This document shows, one piece after another, positions 34,243 through 43,549 of a stretch of 64,000 nucleotides of DNA. How positions within the stretch are numbered: position 1 is the first letter of the stretch; every line of letters starts with the position of its first letter. The stretch spans positions 228,378 through 292,377 of the forward strand of contig JBDVBY010000011.1 in the NCBI GenBank assembly GCA_039942715.1, in the 5' to 3' direction. The notes under the pieces are model-generated. The model was not told where the DNA came from and searched no databases. It worked only from the letters and a program-made list of their open reading frames with translations. The position numbers and the translations under genes were made by a program. Source of the DNA: JABDJX01 sp039942715. Its GTDB lineage: Bacteria; Pseudomonadota; Alphaproteobacteria; Rhodobacterales; Rhodobacteraceae.

Positions 34243-35022
34243 ATGTTCAGATTTTTGATTGCCAGTTGTTTATTGTCGTTTTCAACGCCCGTCACTGCCC
34301 AAGCGGTGCCGGATGATGTTGTGCGTCTGGAGATTGACACTGGTTGGCGTGAGACGGATGGCAGCCATATGGCTGGATTGACCTTTCATCTCGCTCCGGG
34401 TTGGAAAACGTACTGGCGTGCGCCGGGTGATGGTGGGATTCCACCGCGGTTCAATTGGTCTGGTTCGCAAAATGTCACGGGGGCTTCGGTTCAGTTTCCA
34501 GTGCCGGATGTGTCGGTGATTAACGGGATCCGCACGATTGGGTACAAAGACGCGGTAACTTTGCCGCTTCGGTTTGCCACGGTTGATGCGAGCAAACCTG
34601 TAACGCTGCGCGGCGAGGTTGAGTTAGGCGTTTGCGAAGAAATTTGCGTGCCGGTAACGGTGAGTTTTCAGGCTGTGTTGCCTGCCAAAGGCAAGGCGAC
34701 AGAACACTTGAAAGGCGCGATTGCAGATCGCCCAAGCCGTAAAGGCGCGATGACCTGTCAGATCAGCCCAATTGCAGACGGATTGCTGTTGGTGGCGACA
34801 ACCGATCTGCCCCAGATGGGCAATGACGAGGTGGTTGTGATTGAGGCCCGTGAAGCAGGTGTTTGGGTGTCTAATGCCATAACCACGCGCAACGATGGTC
34901 GTCTTTCAGCTGAAGTTGAGATGGTTCCGCCAAGTGCTCAGCCGTTTGCTTTGGCGCGCTCAGGTGTTCGGATGACTATTTTGGCAGGCGGACGCGCGGT
35001 AGAAATGATTGGGTGCAATTAG
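34243..35022 (+). CDS. Stand-alone DsbD N-terminal (alpha) domain protein, periplasmic
   Basis: The protein has 259 residues. A signal peptide (MFRFLIASCLLSFSTPVTAQA) is followed by a DsbD-N immunoglobulin-like domain (PF11412): HLAPGWKTYWRAPGDGGIPPRFNW, FPVPD, GYKDAVTLPL and LGVCEEICVPV with its paired cysteines (about 133 and 137). The transmembrane and thioredoxin domains of DsbD are absent. It probably receives reducing power from a separate membrane partner such as CcdA (inference). The start was set at the signal peptide; a methionine 30 bp upstream is weak. Confidence 0.88.
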   Translation: MFRFLIASCLLSFSTPVTAQAVPDDVVRLEIDTGWRETDGSHMAGLTFHLAPGWKTYWRAPGDGGIPPRFNWSGSQNVTGASVQFPVPDVSVINGIRTIGYKDAVTLPLRFATVDASKPVTLRGEVELGVCEEICVPVTVSFQAVLPAKGKATEHLKGAIADRPSRKGAMTCQISPIADGLLLVATTDLPQMGNDEVVVIEAREAGVWVSNAITTRNDGRLSAEVEMVPPSAQPFALARSGVRMTILAGGRAVEMIGCN

Positions 35023-38000
35023 GCCCGGCGCGCCAAACGGATGGCAGACACCGCCCAAACGGCTAGACAAAAAGCGGCAGTTCCGGCGACGAATACTCCA
35101 AACGCATATGGCAACGACGCACTGCCTCCCAAGGCAGCAGGAAGAGAACCGTTCACGATGACGGTGCCCATAGTTGCTGCGAACCATGCGCCCGTGCCGA
35201 CCATTGCCATCCCTATTGCTGTTCCCATGCCGCCAGAGCGGGCGCCTGCGTTAATCGCACGGCGGGTGGCGCGCATGTTGCGGCCCAAGTCGTGACCAAC
35301 GGCCAACAGGGCGGGGACCACCAAGAGAACAAGGACAAGGCCGAAGCCCAGGCCATAGGTCAGAGTGATGACCGTGGGTTTCAGGAACTGCGCTTGTTGC
35401 GAGGTTTCATAGAGCAATGGTGTCAGACCTAGCACAGTTGTGGCCGTGGTTAGGAAAACAGGTCGCAATCTGTCGGCAGCGCCATCGATGATCGCAGGGA
35501 AAAGCCCGCGATCTTCGGCGTACTCGTCCACTGTAGTGACCAGCACGATTGAATCGTTGATGATAATGCCGACCATGCCAATCAAGCCAACAACCGAGAA
35601 CATCGAGAAGGGCACGTCCCAGATGTAGTGCCCCCAGATCGCGCCCACCAAGCCGAAGGGTATGATTGCCATGACCACAAAAGGGCGCGACCAGCTGGCA
35701 AAGACCCAGGAAAGTGTCAGATAGATGCCCAGTAGGCAGAGGATCAGGCCGGTCATCGCGTCGGAGAGAAAGTTGCGTTCATCTTCGGCGAGGCCCGACA
35801 TATAGGTCGAGATCGCGAAGTCCTCTTCCAGTTTTGGCAGGATCACTTCGCGGATTTCTGTTGAGACTATTTCGGCCCGTGCTGGGTCGTCTTCGGACAA
35901 ATCGCCTGTAACAGAGACGACTCTGATGCCATTTTCGCGCCGGATCGTGGAAAAGCCCGTTAGCCTTTCAACTGAGACGATGTCGGCTAAGGGGACATAT
36001 GCGCCGTCAGCATTGGCCGCGCCGGTGCGGATTAACATGCGCTCAAGAAAATCTGCTGTTAGCTCTCCATCGGGCAATTCTACCCGGATCGCAGCAGAGC
36101 GTGGGCCAACAGGATAGGTTGCTGCTTCGATGCCATTTAGCCGCGCGCGTAGGGTTTGCCCTAGGCTGTCGATGGTGAGGCCAAGCGCCTGACCCTGTGG
36201 TGTGAGTTCCAACACCAGCTCTTCTTTGTCGTACGAGAGACTGTCTTCAAGGGCAGAAACTTCGCCATAGCGGGCCAGCTGGGTTTTCAGTGCTTCGGCG
36301 GCGTCTTTTAAAGTTTCAGAGGTGCCGCCAGACAGTTCAATGTCAATCGCATCGCCGCCGGGACCTCCGCGCCATCCGCGAAAACTAAGGGTTTCCAGCA
36401 TTGGATGGCTTGGCACCGCGTCTTGAAGTTCAGCGACAAAGGCAAAACTCGAGTATGGGCGCAGATCGGCATCAATTAATTCGATCGCGATCGACCCAAG
36501 TTGGTCGGCGTCTTTCGTTTCCTGACCGGCAAGCCCGCGCCCGGTCGTACCGCCGATTTCAGCAAGGGCAAATTTGATCGGGTTGGCACCATGCTCATCC
36601 TCGTATTTCGCGCCTAATTCATCAACGGTGCTTTGAATGGTACGCATGACCTCATAGGTGTCGCTGCGCGTCGCGCCGGGAACCATGGCAAAGTTGCCGG
36701 TGACAGAGCTGCGCTCGGGTGCATTAAAGAACCGCCATTTGACGTCGCCTTGGATGAACAAGGCGGCTTGGCTGGCAAGAACAACAATCACGCCGGCCAG
36801 CACCGGGTAGCGCGCCCAGACGACGAACTTTATGAACGGGCGGAACAGCGTTTGGCGCACCCAGCGGAAGCCAACGTTGACCACGCGCGACGGCCAATCG
36901 TACCAGTGATCTTTGGCGGTATGGGTCAGCGCGTGCTTCATGTGATGCGGCAGGATCAGGAAGCATTCGACAAGAGAAGCGGCCAGAACGACGATCACTG
37001 TAAAGGGAATGTCAGCGATCAAGCTGCCAAACCGTCCTCCGATGGCGATCAGCGCGAAGAAGGCGATGATCGTTGTAATCGTAGCCGACAAAACAGGCGT
37101 GAACATGCGTTTGGCAGCGTTCTCGGCGGCAGTTGCTGGGTCTTCGCCCAGCGTGCGGGCCCGGAAGTCGGCGTGTTCGCCCACAACAATGGCGTCGTCC
37201 ACCACAATGCCCAATGTGATGATCAGGGCGAAAAGCGATATCATGTTGATGGTCAAACCTGCGAGAAACATTACCGCGATTGTCGCTGTCATCGCCACTG
37301 GAATGCCAAGCGCGACCCACAATGCGGTGCGGGCGTTAAGGAACAGGAACAACAAAGCGACGACAAGTGCGAGCCCGGTTAGTCCATTGTCCAAGAGAAT
37401 GTTTAGGCGGCCTGTGATGGATTCCGCCAACGTGCGGATCAGCGAGATTTCAACGCCATCGGGTAGGGTCAGTTGCATCTCTGCAGCGACTTCTTCGACA
37501 ACGGCTTGCATTCGGATAGCATCGCCGTTGGCCGAGCGATCCACGCGGATGGAAATCGCAGGGTCTGCGCCCACGAAATATGCGCGATTGCGATCAACGC
37601 CTTCTGTGCGCACACGGGCGACGTCCCCGATGGTTAGCTGCGTGCCATTGGCATCTGTGCGCAGCACGATATCAGCGATCTGATCTGCCGAGCGTTTGGC
37701 GACACCTGTGCGCACACGCGCGCCAGCGTTCACATCGCCTGCGGGGTCGGCTTCGGCCTCTTCAGCAATCGCGCCGGCGATATCGCGCATGGTGACATCA
37801 AAGCGGATCAGATCAAGCGAGGTGACTTCGACAACGGTTTCAGGGGCGGCCAATCCGCGTATCGTGGTGCGGGTGACGCCAGCAGCAAAGAGCCGGGTGA
37901 TGAATTCGTCGGAAAAATTAGCAAGCTGATCAACGCCAACAGGGCCTTTGATCACAACGTCGGTGACCCTGTCTGACCAACGAGAACGTCTGATTTCAGG

Positions 38001-38405
38001 GTCTTCCGCTTCGCTTGGCAGGTTCGTGACACCTTCTAAAGCAGTGTTTACGTCGTCTTCTGCTTGGCCCATGTCCCAGCCGGGCTCGAATTCTAAAGAG
38101 ATGCTCGCGCGCCCCTCGCGCGAAGTGGCTGCCGTTTCGGAAACGCCGTCAACACCTTGAAGCGCAGGTTCCAGTACCTGAACGATGGCAGCATCAACGT
38201 CGGTCGCTCCGGCGCCATCCCAAGTGACGTTGATGTTGATGTCGTCGACGATAACGTCGGGGAAAAACTGCGCGCGCATCTGTGGAATGGCGTAAAGCCC
38301 TGAGACGACAAGCAGAACCAGCAACAAGTTGGCTGCTGTCCGATGGCGGGTGAAATACGCAAGAATACCTCCCGCAGCGATGGACAGATCACGCGCCATA
38401 GGCAA
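35019..38405 (-). CDS. RND-type efflux permease (AcrB/HAE1-like)
   Basis: The protein has 1128 residues with 12 membrane helices in two repeats with large periplasmic loops. Typical RND segments are MRAQFFPDVIVDDININVTW and DAAIVQVLEPALQGVDGV, IVVGEHADFRARTLGEDP (transmembrane 4 region with acidic residues), AENAAKRMFTPVLSATITTI, and in the second half GIMINDSIVLVT-like GIIINDSIVLVTTVDEYAEDRG. A proton-driven exporter; substrate unknown. It ends over the TTAG shared with the DsbD-like gene. Upstream, 24 bp away, is the adaptor gene; no outer-membrane channel gene is adjacent. Confidence 0.95.
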   Translation of the reverse strand: MPMARDLSIAAGGILAYFTRHRTAANLLLVLLVVSGLYAIPQMRAQFFPDVIVDDININVTWDGAGATDVDAAIVQVLEPALQGVDGVSETAATSREGRASISLEFEPGWDMGQAEDDVNTALEGVTNLPSEAEDPEIRRSRWSDRVTDVVIKGPVGVDQLANFSDEFITRLFAAGVTRTTIRGLAAPETVVEVTSLDLIRFDVTMRDIAGAIAEEAEADPAGDVNAGARVRTGVAKRSADQIADIVLRTDANGTQLTIGDVARVRTEGVDRNRAYFVGADPAISIRVDRSANGDAIRMQAVVEEVAAEMQLTLPDGVEISLIRTLAESITGRLNILLDNGLTGLALVVALLFLFLNARTALWVALGIPVAMTATIAVMFLAGLTINMISLFALIITLGIVVDDAIVVGEHADFRARTLGEDPATAAENAAKRMFTPVLSATITTIIAFFALIAIGGRFGSLIADIPFTVIVVLAASLVECFLILPHHMKHALTHTAKDHWYDWPSRVVNVGFRWVRQTLFRPFIKFVVWARYPVLAGVIVVLASQAALFIQGDVKWRFFNAPERSSVTGNFAMVPGATRSDTYEVMRTIQSTVDELGAKYEDEHGANPIKFALAEIGGTTGRGLAGQETKDADQLGSIAIELIDADLRPYSSFAFVAELQDAVPSHPMLETLSFRGWRGGPGGDAIDIELSGGTSETLKDAAEALKTQLARYGEVSALEDSLSYDKEELVLELTPQGQALGLTIDSLGQTLRARLNGIEAATYPVGPRSAAIRVELPDGELTADFLERMLIRTGAANADGAYVPLADIVSVERLTGFSTIRRENGIRVVSVTGDLSEDDPARAEIVSTEIREVILPKLEEDFAISTYMSGLAEDERNFLSDAMTGLILCLLGIYLTLSWVFASWSRPFVVMAIIPFGLVGAIWGHYIWDVPFSMFSVVGLIGMVGIIINDSIVLVTTVDEYAEDRGLFPAIIDGAADRLRPVFLTTATTVLGLTPLLYETSQQAQFLKPTVITLTYGLGFGLVLVLLVVPALLAVGHDLGRNMRATRRAINAGARSGGMGTAIGMAMVGTGAWFAATMGTVIVNGSLPAALGGSASLPYAFGVFVAGTAAFCLAVWAVSAIRLARRA

Positions 38406-38429
38406 CCTCCGCGTTCATCGTCGCAGCTG

Positions 38430-39926
38430 TCATCCGCCCATCCGTCCTTCGATACGGGCAACGACGTTGGCAGGCACCGTCTCTGACTTCAACTGCGCAA
38501 GAACACGCGCCTTAGCCTCGGCTGGCATGCGCTGGTTACCTTCGACAAAGGCTACAAGTTTGGCGCGTCTTTCTGGGTCAAGCGTTAGCATCTCGGGCTC
38601 TGGCGGCGCTTCGACCGCTCCGTCAGCACCGCGTCGGATAGGTCTGATCTTGATCCCGGCGCCCAAAAGAGGCGTGCGCTCGCTGACCACTTCGCGCCCG
38701 TTTAGGCCGCGTGCGCGGATGATCACATCATTTCCTTCGCGCCGCAAAAGCTGAACATCAGCGACCTCGAGTCGATCCTCTTCACCCAAAACCAAAACGG
38801 TGCCAGATGCATCCACGGCCGTTGCGGGCAGTTTAACTACGCGCTCCAGAGGCGGCTCTTCGATGCGGACAGAGACAAAATCGCCAGGGCGAAACCCGGG
38901 CGTGCTGTCTAAGCGCGCAAAAATCAAACGCCCGGTCTGCCCTTCGCCGACGGCGGCGCTTTCACGGCTAATCTTCCCTTTGGCCTCAAGATCAACGCCC
39001 AGAATGTCGATTGACGCTGTCACATCTGCACCGATCAACTGACCCGTTTCGCTTAGAAGTCGTGTGTATTGCGATGTGGAAACGCGGAACGCGACTTCCA
39101 CAGCGCTTGGGTCAATCAGCTGTGCAAGATTTTCACCAGCAGACACCAAGCCGCCCTCAACCAGGCTGACACCGCTTAAGACGCCATCAAACCCGGCGGT
39201 GATCTCTGTGTCGGCCAACCGACGCTCTGCTTCTGCCATCGCAATCTTGCGGCGTTCCAAAGCTGTTGTTGACTGATCGACGCGGGCTTGGGCACTCGCC
39301 TGTGCTTGGCGGCGCGACAAAACGGCTTGATTGGCGGCAGAGAGCGCAAGTTCTGCAGTTTCAACTGCTGCAGTCGAGCCGACACCGCGTTCCAGCAAGT
39401 CCTGTTGACGGGTCAATGCATTGGCGCGCAATCGCGCCTGATCCTGAGCCGCCGTAATCTCGTCTGCGGCCAAAGCGAGCGAGCGTTCGGCGTCACGCAA
39501 ATCACCTTCGGCTTCGGCCAAATCTGCACGTGCTGTGGCCACGCCAGACTCTGCTTCAATCGGATCAATCCGAAGCAAAGTCTCGCCAGCGGTGACTTGG
39601 CCCCCTTCTTCAAAGCTCTCTGACAGCCAGATAACATCGCCCCCGGCAGATGCGCGCAATTCAAGCGTGCGGCGTGAGCGCACCTCGCCAAACGTGGTCA
39701 GAACCGGTGCAATTGTCTGTGGCTCAACGGTGATGACGTTGGCTGCAAACACGCGTTCTCTGGCAGGGCGTGATTGCGGATCATCCGCCCAGCGTGTTTC
39801 CAGCGCGCCATAGACCAACGCGCCAGCATAGGCCATCAGACCTGCAGTTGTGGCCAGCAAAAACAAGCCGACTAGGGAACGTCGCAGAAAGCGCAAAGCG
39901 GCCTCCAAATCCTTAAAACTTGCCAA
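38430..39926 (-). CDS. RND efflux periplasmic adaptor (membrane fusion protein) with C-terminal extension
   Basis: The protein has 498 residues. An N-terminal anchor helix (about 16-38) is followed by split biotinyl-lipoyl domains (ELRASAGGDVIWLSE... and ETLLRIDP; AGFDGVLSGVSLVEGGLV), a long alpha-hairpin coiled coil (about 125-215) and beta-barrel domains. A tail of about 70 residues (MLTLDPERRAKLVAFVEGNQ onward) is an extra helical segment not usual for adaptors. It is transcribed together with the RND permease. The lysine- and proline-rich region VVKLPATAVDASG is the membrane-proximal part. Confidence 0.92.
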   Translation of the reverse strand: MASFKDLEAALRFLRRSLVGLFLLATTAGLMAYAGALVYGALETRWADDPQSRPARERVFAANVITVEPQTIAPVLTTFGEVRSRRTLELRASAGGDVIWLSESFEEGGQVTAGETLLRIDPIEAESGVATARADLAEAEGDLRDAERSLALAADEITAAQDQARLRANALTRQQDLLERGVGSTAAVETAELALSAANQAVLSRRQAQASAQARVDQSTTALERRKIAMAEAERRLADTEITAGFDGVLSGVSLVEGGLVSAGENLAQLIDPSAVEVAFRVSTSQYTRLLSETGQLIGADVTASIDILGVDLEAKGKISRESAAVGEGQTGRLIFARLDSTPGFRPGDFVSVRIEEPPLERVVKLPATAVDASGTVLVLGEEDRLEVADVQLLRREGNDVIIRARGLNGREVVSERTPLLGAGIKIRPIRRGADGAVEAPPEPEMLTLDPERRAKLVAFVEGNQRMPAEAKARVLAQLKSETVPANVVARIEGRMGG

Positions 39927-39974
39927 TTATGTAGTGCTCAAAGCAACTTGGCAAAGGTAATACGGACGCGGGCG

Positions 39975-40517
39975 CTATTTCCGTCGCAGGTGTTCATCCA
40001 GTCGCGGCATTATTTCGACGAAATTGCAGGGCTTGTGCCGATAATCCAATTGCAGACGCAAAATCTCGTCCCAAGCGTCTTTGCAGGCTCCGGTTGAGCC
40101 GGGAAGTGCAAACAAATACGTGCCGTTGGCAACGCCCCCACACGCCCGGCTTTGCACAGCGCTTGTGCCTATTTTTGCCAGTGAAAAATGGGTAAAAACC
40201 GTACCGAAGGCATCGATTTCCTTCTCATAAACATCTCGATGTGCTTCGACTGTAACATCGCGCCCTGTAAGCCCCGTTCCGCCAGTCGAAAGGATCACGT
40301 CAACATCTGGGTCAGCGCACCAAGTGCGCAACGTGTCAGCGATTAAAATGCGTTCGTCTTTCACAATGTCGCGATGTGCAAGGTGATGCCCTGCATCCTG
40401 CAAGCGTGCACACAACGTGTCACCGGACCGATCGTCCATCAAAGTGCGAGTATCGCTGACCGTCAGAACGGCAATCCGAACGGGCACAAAGTCAACGCTT
40501 TCATCAATGCGGCTCAC
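39975..40517 (-). CDS. moaB: Molybdenum cofactor biosynthesis protein MoaB/Mog
   Basis: The protein has 180 residues. The MoCF-binding fold is shown by AVLTVSDTRTLMDDRSGDTLCARL, STGGTGLTGRDVTVEA (about 95-110) and ALPGSTGACKDAWDEIL. It adenylylates molybdopterin before metal insertion, or is the related MoaB of less clear role. The gene ends 57 bp upstream of the next gene on this strand and starts 1 bp after the uracil-DNA glycosylase stop codon, so the two are cotranscribed. Confidence 0.93.
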   Translation of the reverse strand: MSRIDESVDFVPVRIAVLTVSDTRTLMDDRSGDTLCARLQDAGHHLAHRDIVKDERILIADTLRTWCADPDVDVILSTGGTGLTGRDVTVEAHRDVYEKEIDAFGTVFTHFSLAKIGTSAVQSRACGGVANGTYLFALPGSTGACKDAWDEILRLQLDYRHKPCNFVEIMPRLDEHLRRK

Positions 40518-40518
40518 G

Positions 40519-41274
40519 TCAACGATTCTCCTGCAGGTGGTGTTTTAGTGCCAACAAGTCTGCCCACGCCTCGCGTTTGGCGGCATTGGTGCGGAGCAAA
40601 TAGGCCGGGTGAAACATCGGCAAGACAGGTTTGCCAAGTGCTTCAGTCCAAGTGCCGCGCAATCGAGTGATGCCGCGTTTTTCCAAAAGTGCCTGACAGG
40701 CATGATTGCCCATGGCTACGATTACGTCAGGATCAGCCAAAGCGACGTGGCGGCGAACAAACGGCAACATCATCGCAATCTCAGCGGGCTTTGGGTCCCG
40801 GTTTTGTGGCGGGCGCCAGGGCAAAACGTTGGTGATATAAAGAGCCGATTCTTTGCCCGGAGTGGTGCGAGAAAGCCCAAGATGGCTGAACATCAGGTCC
40901 AGCAACTGACCGGCACGCCCAACAAACGGCTTGCCAGCCATGTCCTCATCGCGACCGGGGGCTTCACCAATGATCATGACCCTTGCACCGGGAACACCAT
41001 CGCTGAAAACAAGCTGGCGCGCCCCGCGTTTCAATTCGCAATGCTCAAAACTTTCCAATCTGGCGCGCAAGCTTTCTAAATCAGTCGCCGCACTTGCCAA
41101 GGATTTTGCCACAGCAATGGGGTCAACTGCCGCTGGAGCCTCTGCAATCGGTTCAGCCTTTGGCGCAGTCTTTTCGTTGACAGCCGTGCGATCGATAGGC
41201 GCGTCTAATATCGCCTCGTCTGCACCACAAGCGATCTGCCACTCTAATGCGGCTTTCATGTCCCAGAATCCCAT
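40519..41274 (-). CDS. Uracil-DNA glycosylase, family-4-like, lacking Fe-S cysteines
   Basis: The protein has 251 residues. An N-terminal extension of about 80 residues (proline/alanine-rich) precedes the UDG fold, with motif A IIGEAPGRDEDMAGKPFVG (about 104-122), NVLPWRPPQNRDP and the motif B MFHPAYLLR. Typical family-4 enzymes carry four iron-sulfur cysteines. Here the matching sites read W in LPWRPP and M in EIAMMLPF, and only one Cys is seen near FEHCELKR. It should still remove uracil, but without the cluster. It is followed by moaB on the same transcript. Confidence 0.88.
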   Translation of the reverse strand: MGFWDMKAALEWQIACGADEAILDAPIDRTAVNEKTAPKAEPIAEAPAAVDPIAVAKSLASAATDLESLRARLESFEHCELKRGARQLVFSDGVPGARVMIIGEAPGRDEDMAGKPFVGRAGQLLDLMFSHLGLSRTTPGKESALYITNVLPWRPPQNRDPKPAEIAMMLPFVRRHVALADPDVIVAMGNHACQALLEKRGITRLRGTWTEALGKPVLPMFHPAYLLRTNAAKREAWADLLALKHHLQENR

Positions 41275-41300
41275 ACCGAATAGTTTACGCCGTTAAGCGA

Positions 41301-41334
41301 ACTTCATCTATTCGAAAATACTCCCGCCGGAGGC
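41301..41334 (-). repeat. Extragenic element, copy 5 (full form)
   Basis: Minus strand: GCCTCCGGCGGGAGTATTTT, then CGAATAGATGAAG. CTCC/GGAG can form a small stem. It is the most complete member of the family here, lying between divergent genes (the glycosylase and pyrB), so it is not a simple terminator. Confidence 0.75.
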
Positions 41335-41403
41335 ACCAGAATCACGACGCGGCGACTAGCCGCGCCCTTTTCGAAGCCGTGTAATGTGCCTATAGCTATC
41401 CAC

Positions 41404-42366
41404 ATGAGTTTTCGCGCACGCCATCTTCTAGGCATAGAGCACCTAGCCCCTGACGAGATCACGACGCTTCTTGATCTTTCTGAACGGTATGTCGACCTTA
41501 ATCGGGCGGATCAAAAGCACGATACGGCACTGACGGGTTTGACGCAGATCAACATGTTTTTTGAGGCGTCGACGCGTACTCAAGCCAGTTTTGAGCTAGC
41601 CGGCAAACGCCTTGGTGCTGACGTGATGAACATGCATATGGCGGCGTCATCGCTGAAAAAGGGCGAAACACTGATTGATACTGCGCTGACACTGAATGCA
41701 ATGCATCCTGATTTGCTGGTGATGCGCCACCCTCAGTCTGGCGCGGTCAGTTTGCTGGCTGAAAAGGTGAATTGTGCGGTCCTGAATGCGGGCGACGGGC
41801 GACATGAGCATCCGACCCAAGCGCTACTTGATGCCCTTACGATCCGCCGCTCTAAAGGGCGACTTCATAGACTAACTATAGCGATTTGCGGTGATATCGC
41901 CCACAGCCGTGTTGCGCGCTCTAATATCCATTTGCTGGGCAAAATGGAAAATCGGGTACGCCTTGTCGGTCCTCCTACTTTGATGCCTTCTGGTGCGGCC
42001 GAATGGGGAGTTGAGGTGTATCACGATATGGCCCAAGGTCTGAAAGACGCGGACGTGGTCATGATGTTGCGACTGCAAAAAGAACGTATGGACGGCGCAT
42101 TCATCCCGTCTGAACGCGAATACTTCCATCGCTTTGGGTTGGATGCGGCAAAACTGGCGCACGCCAAAGACGACGCCATCGTCATGCACCCGGGGCCAAT
42201 GAATCGCGGTGTTGAAATTGACAGCACCATTGCTGACGACATCAACCGTTCAGTCATTCAGGAACAGGTCGAGATGGGTGTGGCCGTTCGAATGGCGGCG
42301 ATGAACCTCTTGGCGCAGAATTTGCGTGCTAATAGGGCCGAAACTAATTCTGGCGTGATGGTCTAA
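41404..42366 (+). CDS. pyrB: Aspartate carbamoyltransferase catalytic subunit
   Basis: The protein has 320 residues. It transfers carbamoyl from carbamoyl-phosphate to aspartate in pyrimidine synthesis. Signatures are MNMHMAASSLKKGETLIDT, FFEASTRTQASFELAGKRLG (about 50-69, carbamoyl-phosphate site), MRHPQSGA, GDGRHEHPTQALLDALTI (about 128-145), GDIAHSRVARSN and MHPGPMNRGVEI. ATG 41404 was chosen; a GTG codon six residues earlier is possible. The degenerate PyrC partner is 11 kb away rather than adjacent. Confidence 0.96.
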   Translation: MSFRARHLLGIEHLAPDEITTLLDLSERYVDLNRADQKHDTALTGLTQINMFFEASTRTQASFELAGKRLGADVMNMHMAASSLKKGETLIDTALTLNAMHPDLLVMRHPQSGAVSLLAEKVNCAVLNAGDGRHEHPTQALLDALTIRRSKGRLHRLTIAICGDIAHSRVARSNIHLLGKMENRVRLVGPPTLMPSGAAEWGVEVYHDMAQGLKDADVVMMLRLQKERMDGAFIPSEREYFHRFGLDAAKLAHAKDDAIVMHPGPMNRGVEIDSTIADDINRSVIQEQVEMGVAVRMAAMNLLAQNLRANRAETNSGVMV

Positions 42367-42368
42367 CG

Positions 42369-42947
42369 ATGCCAGTTAAAGGCAAAGAGCGTTGGGAAGA
42401 CTGGTTTGATGCAGGCGAGAAGCTGCTTTGGCAAGGTGCACCCAAAAGCGGTATCATCCATTGGCTGCGCAATATTTTCTTTAGCTTGTTCGGGCTACCG
42501 TTTTTGACTGTAGGCTTATTTACCGCCGCATCCGGTGTCGGTCATCTGGCAAGCATGACCGTTGGCGATTTGGCATTTGGCGTTTTCTTAGCTGCTTTTT
42601 CTGTTCCCTTTATCGGAGCGGGTGGTGCGATGGTATTTGGCCCCTGGATTGCGGATCACTATGTGCCGCGACGCACCAAATATGCGCTGACAAACAAGGC
42701 AGGCTATGTGGCGACACGGTATTGGACGCGGAGCATGGACGTTTTTCCTATTCGCGCCGAAACGCGTATCGAGCTGACAGAACACCGCAGTGGCGCATCT
42801 ACGGTGAATTTTCACTTTGAGGAAACGCGTGATAGCGACGGAGATCAAACGACCGTCAAAAAGGGATTTAGCGATATTGAAGATGGCGCCACCGTGTACC
42901 GCCTGATCCGCGATATTCAGGCAGAAAAAGGGGCAGGGCCGCAATGA
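42369..42947 (+). CDS. Membrane protein of unknown function upstream of mobA
   Basis: The protein has 192 residues. An N-terminal soluble part (KGKERWEDWFDAGEKLLWQG) is followed by two membrane helices (about 34-55 and 64-92) and a basic/beta-rich C-terminal domain (PRRTKYALTNKAGYVATRYW and FPIRAETRIEL), similar to bacterial PH-like (bPH) domain proteins by pattern. Two bases separate its ATG from the pyrB stop, and it overlaps mobA by 4 bp. It is coexpressed with pyrB and the mob genes. Function unknown. Confidence 0.75.
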   Translation: MPVKGKERWEDWFDAGEKLLWQGAPKSGIIHWLRNIFFSLFGLPFLTVGLFTAASGVGHLASMTVGDLAFGVFLAAFSVPFIGAGGAMVFGPWIADHYVPRRTKYALTNKAGYVATRYWTRSMDVFPIRAETRIELTEHRSGASTVNFHFEETRDSDGDQTTVKKGFSDIEDGATVYRLIRDIQAEKGAGPQ

Positions 42948-43549
42948 AGGCGCCGCACGGTGTTATCCTTGCAGGGGGGCAGGCCACACGCATGGGTGGT
43001 GGCGACAAGGGTCTTTTACCGCTCGCGAACAGTACTCTGCTAGGTTACGTGATTGAACGCTTTTCGCCGCAAGTAGAGGCATTGGCTTTGAACGCAAACG
43101 GCGATTCCGCCCGGTTTAGTGACTATTCTCTGCCTGTATTGGCCGATAGCATTGACGGGTTCGTTGGCCCACTGGCAGGCGTTTTGGCGGGCATGGATTG
43201 GGCTGCGACGCAGGGTGCGTCACACATCGTCACAGCTGCTGCGGATACACCGTTTTTCCCAGCAGATCTTGTGCCTCAACTGATATTGGCTGCCGAAACG
43301 CAAGGCAAACCCATTGCACTGGCACGCACTGAAGATGGTCGCCATCCGACATTCGGATTATGGCCAGTTGAGTTGCGCGAAGATCTACGAATTGCGTTGG
43401 GGGATGGCGTGCGCAAAGTGGTCGCCTGGACAGATAAGCACGGCACAGGAATGGCCGATTTTCCAACGCTGGGGTTTGACCCGTTTTTCAACGTGAACAC
43501 GCCCGAAGATTTGGAATTGGCAGCGCGCTTGGCCAAGGGGGCAACATGA
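42944..43549 (+). CDS. mobA: Molybdenum cofactor guanylyltransferase MobA
   Basis: The protein has 201 residues. It attaches GMP to Mo-molybdopterin to form the bis-MGD cofactor. The nucleotide-binding motif GVILAGGQATRMGGGDKGLL (about 5-24) and the consensus AAADTPFFPADLV (about 94-106) are present, then GRHPTFGLWPV and PFFNVNTPEDL. It overlaps the upstream gene and mobB by 4 bp. Together with mobB and moeA it makes the window's molybdenum-cofactor operon. Confidence 0.96.
   Translation: MKAPHGVILAGGQATRMGGGDKGLLPLANSTLLGYVIERFSPQVEALALNANGDSARFSDYSLPVLADSIDGFVGPLAGVLAGMDWAATQGASHIVTAAADTPFFPADLVPQLILAAETQGKPIALARTEDGRHPTFGLWPVELREDLRIALGDGVRKVVAWTDKHGTGMADFPTLGFDPFFNVNTPEDLELAARLAKGAT

Noticed and set aside
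36633..37683. Open plus-strand frames across the RND permease
   Set aside because: Composition typical of antisense to a membrane protein gene; no start signals.
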